From contig JAKSCG010000025.1 of the NCBI GenBank assembly GCA_022360715.1, positions 1-64,000 on the forward strand: 64,000 nt of DNA, written 5' to 3'. Numbering within the stretch: position 1 is the first letter of the stretch; each line of letters begins with the position of its first letter. Positions 1-7,642 of the stretch are shown piece by piece. The notes beneath the pieces are model-generated. The model worked only from the letters and a program-made list of their open reading frames with translations. It ran no database searches and was not told the DNA's origin. This DNA comes from Halanaerobiales bacterium. Lineage in GTDB: Bacteria > Bacillota > Halanaerobiia > Halanaerobiales > DTU029. The translations under genes were made by a program, and so were the position numbers.

Positions 1-1380
1 GCCCTGATTACTCCGGTAATGGAGGATTTATTTCGTCTGGTCAAGGGTTCCGGTTTTATCATCATCCTGACTGATCCGGAAGGATATATTATTAAATCAG
101 TCGGTGATCCGGAATTTGCTCCTACTGCCCAAAAAATCGAGCTGGTCGATGGAGCTAATTGGCAAGAAAGGGTTCAGGGAACAAATGCGATCGGAACGGT
201 GCTTGAGGAAAGATATCCCTTAACTATCTATGCCCGGGAACATTTACTTAAAAAGAATCATATTTTAACCTGTTCGGCCACCCCGCTCTTTGATCAGCAG
301 AAAAGATTGTTAGGGGTACTGGATATCTCGGGTGACTATCGCGCTTTTCATCCCCATACCCTGGCTTTAATTAAACAGGCCGGTCAGCAGTTGAGCAGGA
401 ATTTTGTTTTTCCCGCGGCCAGCCGGGGTGCTCCAGCGGACCGGGCTGAATATACCTTTGCCGATATTATCGGCAATAGTCAGAATATTAAAGAAAGTAT
501 TGGAATTGCTAAAAAGATTGCCCGGCACGATTCTACCGTTTTGATTTATGGTGAAACCGGGACAGGTAAAGAACTCTTTGCCCATGCGGTTCATAATTAC
601 AGTTCCCGTTGCAATCAGCCTTTTGTTCCGATCAATTGCAGTGCCATTCCTGAACAATTACTGGAGAGTGAGCTCTTTGGTTATGAAGCAGGGGCCTTTA
701 CCGGCAGTATCAGGGACGGGAAGAGAGGCAAACTGGAATTAGCTGATCGCGGAACGGTTTTCCTGGATGAAATCAGTGAACTGTCCCTCGCCAATCAATC
801 GCGTTTATTAAGGGTATTGGAAGAGAAAAAAATTACTCCGTTGGGTAGTAATCAAAGCAAAAAGTTGGATTTAAGGTTTATCGTCGCGACCAATAAATCA
901 CTGTTCAATTTAATCAGTAAGGGGGAATTTAGGTCAGACCTCTATTATCGTTTAAATGTAGTAAATTTGCAGCTTCCGACTTTGCGAGAACGCAAAATTG
1001 ATATCATTCCGCTCAGCCAGTTTTTTTTGCAGGAGCTCGGCTTGTTAATGAATAAAGCCAGTCTTCGCTTTGACCATAAAGTTCAACAGGCGCTGCTTAA
1101 TTATCATTGGCCGGGGAATGTGCGGGAATTAAAAAATGTAATTGAAGGGGCATTAAATCTAATCACCGGTTCAGTTCTTAAACTTCAGCATCTGCCGGCA
1201 GCTATAATTGAGCAGATAAGCAGTATCGACCCAGGCTCATTGCCCAGTCTGGCTGAATATGAAGCAAAAATTATCAGGGAGACATTAGAGCTTTACAATG
1301 GGAATATCAGCCAGGCAGCCGAACAACTGGCCATTACGCGCAATACCCTTTATCGAAAAATGAAGAAATACAATTTATAG
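1..1380 (+). CDS. Sigma-54-dependent transcriptional activator, 5' end cut by window
   Basis: This is a bacterial enhancer-binding protein that remodels sigma-54 RNA polymerase. The frame stays open to base 1, and the first ATG (position 19) lies inside what looks like a GAF-type sensor domain, so the gene probably begins outside the window. Counting from that ATG, the AAA+ domain has Walker A GETGTGKE at about 178-185, the sigma-54 contact loop GAFTGS at 225-230, a Walker B near TVFLDEIS, and a C-terminal Fis-type helix-turn-helix ending in NTLYRKMKKY. The layout resembles AcoR/DhaR-type activators. A near-perfect -24/-12 promoter and an inverted repeat lie just downstream, in front of the AOR operon, so this protein is the obvious candidate to control AOR. 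The sensed signal is unknown. Confidence 0.93.
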   Translation, partial: ALITPVMEDLFRLVKGSGFIIILTDPEGYIIKSVGDPEFAPTAQKIELVDGANWQERVQGTNAIGTVLEERYPLTIYAREHLLKKNHILTCSATPLFDQQKRLLGVLDISGDYRAFHPHTLALIKQAGQQLSRNFVFPAASRGAPADRAEYTFADIIGNSQNIKESIGIAKKIARHDSTVLIYGETGTGKELFAHAVHNYSSRCNQPFVPINCSAIPEQLLESELFGYEAGAFTGSIRDGKRGKLELADRGTVFLDEISELSLANQSRLLRVLEEKKITPLGSNQSKKLDLRFIVATNKSLFNLISKGEFRSDLYYRLNVVNLQLPTLRERKIDIIPLSQFFLQELGLLMNKASLRFDHKVQQALLNYHWPGNVRELKNVIEGALNLITGSVLKLQHLPAAIIEQISSIDPGSLPSLAEYEAKIIRETLELYNGNISQAAEQLAITRNTLYRKMKKYNL

Positions 1381-1411
1381 TTTTTTAAAAAAGAACATCA
1401 ACTATTTAGCT

Positions 1412-1435
1412 TAATCCCGCTTGATGGCGGGATTA
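1412..1435 (+). terminator. Hairpin after the sigma-54 activator gene
   Basis: A 9-bp perfect stem (TAATCCCGC / GCGGGATTA) with a 6-nt loop starts 32 bases after the stop codon. Only a short, broken T stretch follows, so termination may be weak. Confidence 0.5.
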
Positions 1436-1466
1436 CCTGTTTAAAAATATAGCAAAATTTAATAAC

Positions 1467-1484
1467 TTGTACTGCAATGCACAA
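1467..1484 (+). promoter_or_regulatory. Putative upstream activating sequence (inverted repeat)
   Basis: TTGTAC-N6-GCACAA is an imperfect inverted repeat (5 of 6 arm pairs match), centred about 70 bp upstream of the -24 element. This is the position expected for an enhancer-binding-protein site. Assignment to the activator encoded just upstream is inference. Confidence 0.45.
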
Positions 1485-1543
1485 AGTGATTAATTAACCA
1501 GACCGACAGTCAGGCCGTATTTTTCAGCCATAAAACAGTTAAC

Positions 1544-1559
1544 TGGCATATTTATTGCA
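1544..1559 (+). promoter_or_regulatory. Sigma-54 (-24/-12) promoter of the AOR operon
   Basis: TGGCATATTTATTGCA matches the sigma-54 consensus TGGCAC-N5-TTGCW at all but one position, with the GG and GC dinucleotides at the correct spacing. It lies between a sigma-54 activator gene and the AOR operon. Transcription would start near 1570, just in front of the riboswitch-like leader. Confidence 0.85.
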
Positions 1560-1570
1560 AATAGAGTTAA

Positions 1571-1680
1571 GTAGATCTCTTTCCGACCTGTCAATTGCCT
1601 GGTTGAAAACCAGGGTTTTCAGGCGATAGGGTATAGGGAGTAATTCCTATGCCTGCCATTGTGCAAAGGAAGGGTGATTC
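1571..1680 (+). ncRNA. Moco/tungsten-cofactor-type riboswitch
   Basis: The leader has the sequence landmarks I associate with the Moco RNA motif. The closing stem P1 pairs ATCTCTTTCC (1575-1584) with GGAAGGGTGAT (1668-1678). CCGACC follows the 5' arm. A CCTGGT/ACCAGG hairpin is capped by a GAAA-like loop (1598-1614). GCCTGCC (1651-1657) and GCAAAGGAAGG precede the 3' end. A second internal stem lies around 1630-1650; Tuco variants are described as lacking the equivalent helix, so this copy looks closer to the Moco type. The downstream gene is an AOR, a pterin-cofactor enzyme, which fits. The ribosome site of the first gene begins about 10 bases after P1, so control could act on translation. 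Confidence 0.75.
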
Positions 1681-1703
1681 AAATCAAGAGGGAGGAGATT
1701 AAA

Positions 1704-2186
1704 TTGAAGAGAATAGTCGTAGAACCCGAAAAATGCACAGGGTGTAGGGATTGTGAACTGGTTTGTTCAATCAAACAGACCGGGGAGTTTAATCCGGCCC
1801 GGGCCCAGATCAAGGCGGTATATTTTCCGGAAGAGATGGTCAATGTACCACTGACCTGTTTGCACTGTCAGGTGCCTTTATGTATGGAGGCTTGTCCAAC
1901 GGAGGCATTTTCCAGAGATCAAGCAACTGATGCTGTTGTCGTTGCCCAAGACAAATGTATTGGCTGTTATATGTGTATTACTGCCTGTCCGGTGGGGGCA
2001 ATTCGGACGGTTCCCGATCAGGGCGTAATTAGTAAATGTGAGCTCTGCCAGGGGGAACCGGCCTGTGTTGAAATTTGCTCAGCAGGTGTATTAAGCTATC
2101 AGGAGATTGAAGAATTGAGTATAGCCCGTAGTCGTAACGCCGCGGCCGAATTAAAAAAGGTGATCAAGGGGGTTGATTTCCGGTGA
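1704..2186 (+). CDS. Four-cluster ferredoxin subunit of aldehyde:ferredoxin oxidoreductase
   Basis: This is a polyferredoxin of the HycB/CooF/DmsB type and the likely electron-transfer partner of the AOR encoded next. Sixteen cysteines fall in four groups ([49 protein letters not shown]), enough for four [4Fe-4S] clusters. I place the start at TTG 1704, 8 bases after GGAGG (1691-1695). A longer frame from TTG 1659 would run through the riboswitch and has no ribosome site. The stop overlaps the AOR start by four bases, suggesting translational coupling. Confidence 0.88.
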   Translation: MKRIVVEPEKCTGCRDCELVCSIKQTGEFNPARAQIKAVYFPEEMVNVPLTCLHCQVPLCMEACPTEAFSRDQATDAVVVAQDKCIGCYMCITACPVGAIRTVPDQGVISKCELCQGEPACVEICSAGVLSYQEIEELSIARSRNAAAELKKVIKGVDFR

Positions 2187-3979
2187 GAGGATGGACCAAA
2201 AAATACTTAAGAATAGATTTAACCAATAAAAAAGTAAACGAAGAGAGACTAGAGCAGGACTTAGCCAGAAAATATATCGGGGCCCGGGGACTGGCTACAA
2301 AATTTATATATGATGAAGTCCGGGCTGATCTTGATCCCTTTAGTCCGGCCAATAAATTAATTTTAGCGACCGGACCATTGACCGGAACCCTGGCTAATGC
2401 CAGCGGTCGCTTTAATGTAGTAACCAAAGGACCGCTAACCGGTACGATTGCTGCTTCTAATTCAGGGGGCTACTGGGGACCGGAGTTGAAGTTTGCCGGG
2501 TATGATCTGATTATTCTGGAAGGTAAGGCGGAGCAACCGGTTTATATCTGGATTAATAATAATCAGATTGAGATCAGGGATGCCACCCACCTCTGGGGAA
2601 AAACTACCGATCAGACGGATTCGATTTTAAGGGCAGAGACAGATCAGGAGGCCCGGGTGCTCTGTATTGGACCGGCCGGAGAAAATCAGGTGCTTTTTGC
2701 CGCTGTGATGAATGACCGCGAACGAGCAGCCGGGAGAACCGGTGTTGGCGCGGTAATGGGGGCCAAGAACCTGAAGGCAGTGGTTGTCCGGGGTAATCAG
2801 GGGATTAAGATTGCCGAGACGGAAAAGTTTATGGAGACTGCACGGGAAGTTAAGGATAAAATCAAGGAAAATCCCCTGACTGGTACGGGTCTGGCCGCAC
2901 TCGGTACCGCCTGTTTGATCAATGTGATTAATGAACACGGCAACCTACCGACCAGAAACTTCCGGGAATGTGTTTTTGAGGGGGCAGATAAAATTAGTGG
3001 GGAGACCCTGGCTGAGACCCTGTTGGTTAAAAATAAGGCCTGTTATGCCTGTTCGATCGCCTGTGGCCGGGTAACGGCGATCACCGGTGAAGAGCAACTT
3101 TATGGGGAAGGGCCTGAATTTGAAACACTCTGGGCCTTTGGGGCAGATTGTGGGGTTGATGATCTGGAAGCGATTATTAAAGCTAATCTGCTCTGTAATC
3201 AGTACGGCTTAGATACAATTTCAATGGGGGCAACAATTGCCTGTGCGATTGAGATGCAGGAAGACGGTATTTTATCGAAAGAGGAGACCGGGCTTGAGCT
3301 GGAGTTCGGTAATGCCGAGGTTATTGTTGAAGCGACAAGATTAACCGCCAAACAAGAGGGTTTTGGGGCCAAACTGGCCCAGGGTTCTTATCGTCTGGCC
3401 GAGTCTTATGGTCATCCCGAATATTCAATGAGTACCAAAAAACAGGAATATCCGGCTTATGACCCCCGGGGCAGTCAGGGAATGGGTTTGGAGTATGCCA
3501 CCTCTAATCGTGGGGGTTGTCATGTCAGGGGTTATATGACTTCACCGGAGGTAGTCGGCATTCCCGAAAAGCTCGATCCGGAGACTACGGAAAATAAAGC
3601 CTTCTGGACCAAGGCTTTTCAGGACTTGACTGCTGCTTTTGATTCCAGCGGACTTTGTTTATTTAACACTTTTGCCCTTGGTTCTGATGAACTATTCCGC
3701 CTACTGAAATATGCCACCGGTTTTGATTATACGGAAGAAGAGGTCTTACAAGCCGGGGAAAGGATCTGGAATCTGGAACGGTTATTTAATTATCAAGCCG
3801 GTATTACCAAAGAAGAGGATACCTTAAATCCCCGTTTGTTAAAGAATCCGGTACCGAACGGGCCCCATGCCGGCCAGGTCGTGAAACTGGCCGAGATGCT
3901 GAATGAATATTATCAATTGCGCGGTTGGAATGAGCAGGGAATCCCGGACGAGGAAAAAAAGGCCGGGTTAGGTTTATAA
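2183..3979 (+). CDS. aor: Aldehyde:ferredoxin oxidoreductase, catalytic subunit
   Basis: This is a tungsten (or molybdenum) bis-pterin enzyme that interconverts carboxylic acids and aldehydes with low-potential ferredoxin. At 598 residues it has the usual family length. The N-terminal [12 protein letters not shown] strand and TGPLTGT are typical. Cluster ligands are visible at C287, C290 and C294 ([10 protein letters not shown]) and at C492 (SSGLCLF). The start is GTG 2183, overlapping the ferredoxin stop. With the ferredoxin and MoaD-like neighbours it forms a compact operon behind a sigma-54 promoter and Moco-type leader. A role in acid reduction or aldehyde detoxification during fermentation is likely; the exact substrate cannot be read from the sequence. 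Confidence 0.95.
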   Translation: MRGWTKKYLRIDLTNKKVNEERLEQDLARKYIGARGLATKFIYDEVRADLDPFSPANKLILATGPLTGTLANASGRFNVVTKGPLTGTIAASNSGGYWGPELKFAGYDLIILEGKAEQPVYIWINNNQIEIRDATHLWGKTTDQTDSILRAETDQEARVLCIGPAGENQVLFAAVMNDRERAAGRTGVGAVMGAKNLKAVVVRGNQGIKIAETEKFMETAREVKDKIKENPLTGTGLAALGTACLINVINEHGNLPTRNFRECVFEGADKISGETLAETLLVKNKACYACSIACGRVTAITGEEQLYGEGPEFETLWAFGADCGVDDLEAIIKANLLCNQYGLDTISMGATIACAIEMQEDGILSKEETGLELEFGNAEVIVEATRLTAKQEGFGAKLAQGSYRLAESYGHPEYSMSTKKQEYPAYDPRGSQGMGLEYATSNRGGCHVRGYMTSPEVVGIPEKLDPETTENKAFWTKAFQDLTAAFDSSGLCLFNTFALGSDELFRLLKYATGFDYTEEEVLQAGERIWNLERLFNYQAGITKEEDTLNPRLLKNPVPNGPHAGQVVKLAEMLNEYYQLRGWNEQGIPDEEKKAGLGL

Positions 3980-3991
3980 AGGAGTTAATGA

Positions 3992-4231
3992 ATGATGAAA
4001 GTAACGGTTAATCTTTATGCCGGTTTAGAAAAGCACTTAGCTTCCGGGAAGCGGAAGGGCAATATAATTGAGCTGAAGGAGCCGGCCCGGGTGCTTGATT
4101 TACTGGAAAAGATCGGGATCCCCCCGGAAAAGGTGGCAATAATCATGGTGAATGGCCGCCATAGTCATTTTGAAGATAGGTTGGAGGAAAATGAGGTGGT
4201 AGCCTTTTTTCCTCCACTGGGTGGAGGTTAA
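3992..4231 (+). CDS. MoaD/ThiS-like sulfur carrier protein
   Basis: This small beta-grasp protein of 79 residues ends in PPLGGG. The C-terminal Gly-Gly is the site that carries the thiocarboxylate used to make the dithiolene of molybdopterin. AAAGGAG lies 7 bases before ATG 3992, and the gene begins 12 bases after the AOR stop. Co-transcription with AOR suggests it supports pterin-cofactor synthesis for this enzyme. MoaD-like genes next to AOR are common in anaerobes. Confidence 0.85.
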   Translation: MMKVTVNLYAGLEKHLASGKRKGNIIELKEPARVLDLLEKIGIPPEKVAIIMVNGRHSHFEDRLEENEVVAFFPPLGGG

Positions 4232-4236
4232 TCAAC

Positions 4237-4264
4237 AGCGGGTCTTTCTACTGAAAGACCCGCT
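4237..4264. terminator. Shared hairpin between convergent genes
   Basis: A perfect 12-bp stem (AGCGGGTCTTTC / GAAAGACCCGCT) with a TACT loop lies between the MoaD-like gene and the convergent lipoprotein gene. Neither side has a strong T run, but the position suits a two-way terminator. Confidence 0.7.
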
Positions 4265-4286
4265 TAATTAATGCTACCTTTATTTG

Positions 4287-6512
4287 TTAGTGGCTGAAGT
4301 TATCATCATAGGCGGCAACTGTATTGGCATGGTTGGTACTGGGGTTGCGGTAGTTTTCTACACTGAGATAGGGGTGATAGGCTACCGGACGTCCTCCTTC
4401 CCATTGGTAGTATTTATTGGCATCAATCGAAACAGTGACCAGATAGTCCTGATGTAATAAGGATTTAACTACATCAATGTCTTCTCTGCTGTCAATAATA
4501 ATGAAGTATACGGCAGAACCATGGTCCTGATAGAAGCCGCTGCTCCGGTATAGGGGAGCTTCCCGCCAGGCTGCTTCTTCCGGCCATTTAGTGTAATTAA
4601 TATCACTATAGTCCATCGTCGCCAGGCTGGGAGCACCGATATGTTGACCGATCTGCATGACATCAAGGTAGATCGAGCCGCCGTCTTCCCCGTTATTGAC
4701 CATATGGTAGGTAAATTCCGGACTGATCAATTGAGATTTTTCAGCCGTTTCATAGCTTTGGCCGGTATAATCCCAGCCGCGTTGTCGGGCCTGATAAAAA
4801 CTCATCGTATAGTAGGTTGTTGCCCAGGCGACACAGGAACCCTCAGCCATCTGGTCGCCAATCGGGGGGAAGTAGGGTAGCTCGGTTAGATCGAGTCTTG
4901 CCGGTAACGCCCCCGCTAACGGAGAATCGATCAGCCGACCATATCCTCTGGTTAGTACATCATCCCACTGTTGTTCAGTAAAAGCCCGTAATCCGGTACC
5001 ATGTTTTCTGCCATCCAGGCCGGTAATAATGACATTCCCTTCATAGTTTTGGTTGGTCTGCCCAATTTTGGCGATATCATCAAAAGTGAGCGCAGTAGAG
5101 TAGAGATCTAAAGCGGCAAAGCTGGCTGTCCTCATTGGGACAATAATATTGGTCAGCTCAACATCAGCAATCTTAAATTCCCTCGCAGCTTCGGGCCCGT
5201 CAGAGTCGATTGGACCGGGAGTTTCCGGACACTCATAGGTAGCAGTTGCATGAGCGGGATTGGTTGAATAGCCGGCTGTATATAGTTCTACTTGAAAGGA
5301 GTTAAGAGTTAAATTGAGGTAAGAATCTTTATTTACCACGCTGAAAATCAGGTCAACTGATGTAGCCCCCTCATTTTTGGCCTCCTGTAAGACCTCGGTA
5401 ATATCAAGGGCGATCGGATTATCCGGGAAGGGCACCCACCCACCCCGTAAGAAGGTAAAGGGATAGAAATCTTTTTTGGCTAGTTCTTCTCTTGTCCCGG
5501 GTCGATATGCCGAAATATGAATATCGACATTTGTTCGTCCGGCCATTCCGTCCAGGTCAAAGACAGCCAAAGCCTGTGGTTGATAATGTTCGCGCGGTTC
5601 AGTCACAAAACACCACACATTATTATCAATGGCCGCAGCATAAGTCATCTCGATTTTACCATCTCTCTTTGGTCCCCAATTAGCCCCCCAGGAGTTGACC
5701 AGGGTAAGGGCTCCCTTAATTTCACTGAAGTTAGCGGTAATATTACCGGGGATATTTTTTAAAACAACCCATTTCGATTTTAGCGGGTCAAACGGATTGG
5801 AACAATCTTCAATATCTGATTCGCTAAAGCCCTCCCACCCATCAAAAACACCTGTATTCATGGCCAGGGCGGTCAATTCCAGTGCTGCTTGATTAAAGGT
5901 AGAAGTTGCCCTGATTACTTCTACATCACCCGGGCCATTGACCGTTACCAGTTCCTGGTTTAACTTGAAGACAGCGGTAACCGTTTTCTCCATATCAATC
6001 GTAATACTGGCCGGATTGACGTTGCCGGTTAAATCCCCTTCCCAGCGTTCAAAGACATAGCCGGCATTTAAAGGGGTGGCGGTTAACTGTACCGTTGTTT
6101 CATATTCATATTCATCCGAACCGGACGCTGCGATAGTTATTACCTCTTCTTCCACTACCCCGGCCAGGTGGTGCGGTTTGATCTTAATTGTTAACGGATA
6201 GTCTTTTTTAACGAAGTTAGCAATTAAAGTCATGTTACTATCGATCACAATTAGCATTGACTTTTCGGTCCCGGTGAGTGAACCTTCCCATTTATCGAAT
6301 TGATAGCCATCAGCCGCAATTGCTTCAATCTGAACCTTTTCCCCTTTATTGTAGTTAGTTTTTTCCGGGGTTACTTCGATAGTTCCTTGACCGGAACCGA
6401 TCTCGACGGTTAATTTAAATTGATCTTGAAACCTGTTTCTTGAACAGCCTACCGTGATACTGGCCAAAAGTGCCAGGATCAGGACTAAAAGCAGAGTTTT
6501 TTTGTAGCCCAT
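4287..6512 (-). CDS. Lipoprotein with B-repeats and a permuted papain-like (C1) peptidase
   Basis: The N-terminus is a lipoprotein signal (hydrophobic stretch, then TVGC with C23). Three InlB/Flg_new-type beta repeats follow (about 33-100, 104-183, 187-262; each ends in WEG..TANF-like motifs). Next, at 273-276, comes the papain-family NSWG motif with a following WG-DGKIEMTY strand and a beta-rich tail. Only after this does the N-terminal half of the peptidase appear: Q554 and C560 (DQMAEGSCVAW), then H728 (NHANTVAAYDDN), and the protein ends 13 residues later. In ordinary C1 enzymes the order is Gln, Cys, His, then NSWG, so the halves are swapped. All four active-site positions are present, so activity is possible. 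Likely surface-anchored. A rearranged gene or an assembly join is the alternative. Confidence 0.85.
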   Translation of the reverse strand: MGYKKTLLLVLILALLASITVGCSRNRFQDQFKLTVEIGSGQGTIEVTPEKTNYNKGEKVQIEAIAADGYQFDKWEGSLTGTEKSMLIVIDSNMTLIANFVKKDYPLTIKIKPHHLAGVVEEEVITIAASGSDEYEYETTVQLTATPLNAGYVFERWEGDLTGNVNPASITIDMEKTVTAVFKLNQELVTVNGPGDVEVIRATSTFNQAALELTALAMNTGVFDGWEGFSESDIEDCSNPFDPLKSKWVVLKNIPGNITANFSEIKGALTLVNSWGANWGPKRDGKIEMTYAAAIDNNVWCFVTEPREHYQPQALAVFDLDGMAGRTNVDIHISAYRPGTREELAKKDFYPFTFLRGGWVPFPDNPIALDITEVLQEAKNEGATSVDLIFSVVNKDSYLNLTLNSFQVELYTAGYSTNPAHATATYECPETPGPIDSDGPEAAREFKIADVELTNIIVPMRTASFAALDLYSTALTFDDIAKIGQTNQNYEGNVIITGLDGRKHGTGLRAFTEQQWDDVLTRGYGRLIDSPLAGALPARLDLTELPYFPPIGDQMAEGSCVAWATTYYTMSFYQARQRGWDYTGQSYETAEKSQLISPEFTYHMVNNGEDGGSIYLDVMQIGQHIGAPSLATMDYSDINYTKWPEEAAWREAPLYRSSGFYQDHGSAVYFIIIDSREDIDVVKSLLHQDYLVTVSIDANKYYQWEGGRPVAYHPYLSVENYRNPSTNHANTVAAYDDNFSH

Positions 6513-6605
6513 GATTACCCCCTTTTTTTCTTTTACTTAGATAAATCCCTTTGGTACCCATAATTTGTCTGCCCGCAATCACCTCCTTTGACCAGGGCTT
6601 GTTTA

Positions 6606-6611
6606 TATAAT
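6606..6611 (+). promoter_or_regulatory. Possible -10 element for the ECF S-component leader
   Basis: TATAAT lies in the divergent gap, but no good -35 element is placed 16-18 bases upstream (a TTGACC sits only 12 bases away). Weak support. Confidence 0.3.
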
Positions 6612-6634
6612 AGATATGCGAGGATTACCGGGTT

Positions 6635-6673
6635 AATTCCTGTCCAAAAGTTTTTTCTTGGGCGGCAGGAATT
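6635..6673 (+). other. Leader hairpin upstream of the ECF S component
   Basis: AATTCCTG (6635-6642) pairs with CAGGAATT (6666-6673), with an inner CCAA/TTGG stem. It lies in the leader of the ECF gene. I could not match it to a known riboswitch class, although vitamin ECF genes often have one. It could instead be an operator. Confidence 0.4.
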
Positions 6674-6748
6674 TTCAAGCAGAGCCAGAATATAATAACT
6701 GTAATACAAAAACCCCTGGATCTATTCCGGACTGGGAGGTGAATATTG

Positions 6749-7270
6749 ATGAAACTAACGACCAGAAAGATTGTAATTACCGGTATGCTGGGAGCTGTAT
6801 CAATTATTCTGGGAACTAGCGGAATGGGGCTAATCCCCGTGCCTACTCCGGCGGGGAATGCGACCATTATGCATGTGCCCGCTATCCTGGGAGGGGTACT
6901 GGAAGGACCGGTAGTGGGGCTTTTAATCGGCCTGATTTTCGGGATTTTTAGTTTTTTAAGAACCCCTAATCCCATTTTTGCCGATCCTCTGGTGGCCATT
7001 CTACCCCGGCTTTTGATCGGTGTTTTTTCTTATTATGTTTATCTGTTGTTCAAAAGGAAAAACACTAATCTGGCCCTTATTGTTGCAGGAGTTATCGGTA
7101 CGGCAACCAATACGATTTTGGTACTGGGGATGGCCGTTCTGCGGGGATATCTGCCCTTGACGGCAGCAGCCTCGGTGGCTGTCCTGCACGGTATTCCGGA
7201 GATGGTGGTGGCGGCTATTCTAGTCGGCCTGATCGGCAAAGCACTATTACACTATCTGAACAATCAGTAA
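6749..7270 (+). CDS. ECF transporter S component, substrate unknown
   Basis: This is an integral membrane substrate-binding subunit of an energy-coupling-factor vitamin importer. It has about 174 residues, six predicted hydrophobic segments, and the conserved early GAVSIILG and MHVPAILGGVLEGPVVGLLI stretches typical of S components. I choose ATG 6749 because GGGAGGT lies 8 bases upstream; a TTG three bases earlier is less likely. No EcfA or EcfT genes are nearby, so it probably shares a module encoded elsewhere (group II). The substrate cannot be assigned from sequence alone. Confidence 0.85.
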   Translation: MKLTTRKIVITGMLGAVSIILGTSGMGLIPVPTPAGNATIMHVPAILGGVLEGPVVGLLIGLIFGIFSFLRTPNPIFADPLVAILPRLLIGVFSYYVYLLFKRKNTNLALIVAGVIGTATNTILVLGMAVLRGYLPLTAAASVAVLHGIPEMVVAAILVGLIGKALLHYLNNQ

Positions 7271-7286
7271 AGAGTAAGGAAAAAAA

Positions 7287-7318
7287 GCCTTATTCGGCCC
7301 GGCCGAATAAGGCAATAT
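7287..7318 (+). terminator. Terminator after the ECF S component
   Basis: A strong stem GCCTTATTCGG / CCGAATAAGGC is followed by AATATTTTTCT. An A-run precedes it, so it could also stop reverse transcripts. Confidence 0.8.
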
Positions 7319-7373
7319 TTTTCTATTATGGTAAAATTGGAATAGATTATTAAAAGGAGGGTGGTGGAGGGTA

Positions 7374-7607
7374 ATGTTTCTTTCCAGTCATCAACTCAAA
7401 GAAGTACTATTGGCCGAATTGTCTCATTATTTGTTATTCCTTTTTGGTTCTAAGGCCAAGGGAACTTTTAGAGAAGATAGTGATCTTGATCTTGCTTATC
7501 TGAGCGACCAGGATATTACTGAATATGATCAATACATGCTCGCCCAAAAATTAGCTAAACTGTCCGGGCATGAGGTTGATCTTATAATTTACTTTGACTT
7601 TCTTTGA
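7374..7607 (+). CDS. Short MNT-type nucleotidyltransferase (MntA-like), possibly truncated
   Basis: This 77-residue protein carries the minimal nucleotidyltransferase core: FGSKAKGTF, then SDLDLAYL (two metal-binding Asp), then EVDLI (third Asp). MntA antitoxins usually run some tens of residues further and sit beside a HepT HEPN toxin. Here the frame stops right after the third Asp, and no HepT gene follows. A GGAGGG site precedes ATG 7374. The end of the gene overlaps the clpB promoter. It is either a worn-down MntA or a minimal orphan enzyme. Confidence 0.65.
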   Translation: MFLSSHQLKEVLLAELSHYLLFLFGSKAKGTFREDSDLDLAYLSDQDITEYDQYMLAQKLAKLSGHEVDLIIYFDFL

Positions 7608-7622
7608 CTTATTTTATATAAT
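7594..7622 (+). promoter_or_regulatory. Vegetative promoter of clpB
   Basis: TTGACT (7594-7599), a 17-base spacer and TATAAT (7617-7622) form a near-consensus promoter. It overlaps the last codons of the nucleotidyltransferase gene. Initiation near 7629 would give a very short leader, with the ribosome site almost at the 5' end. No CIRCE or CtsR-like repeat was seen. Confidence 0.8.
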
Positions 7623-7642
7623 AGGGGTGGGAGTGATGTTAA

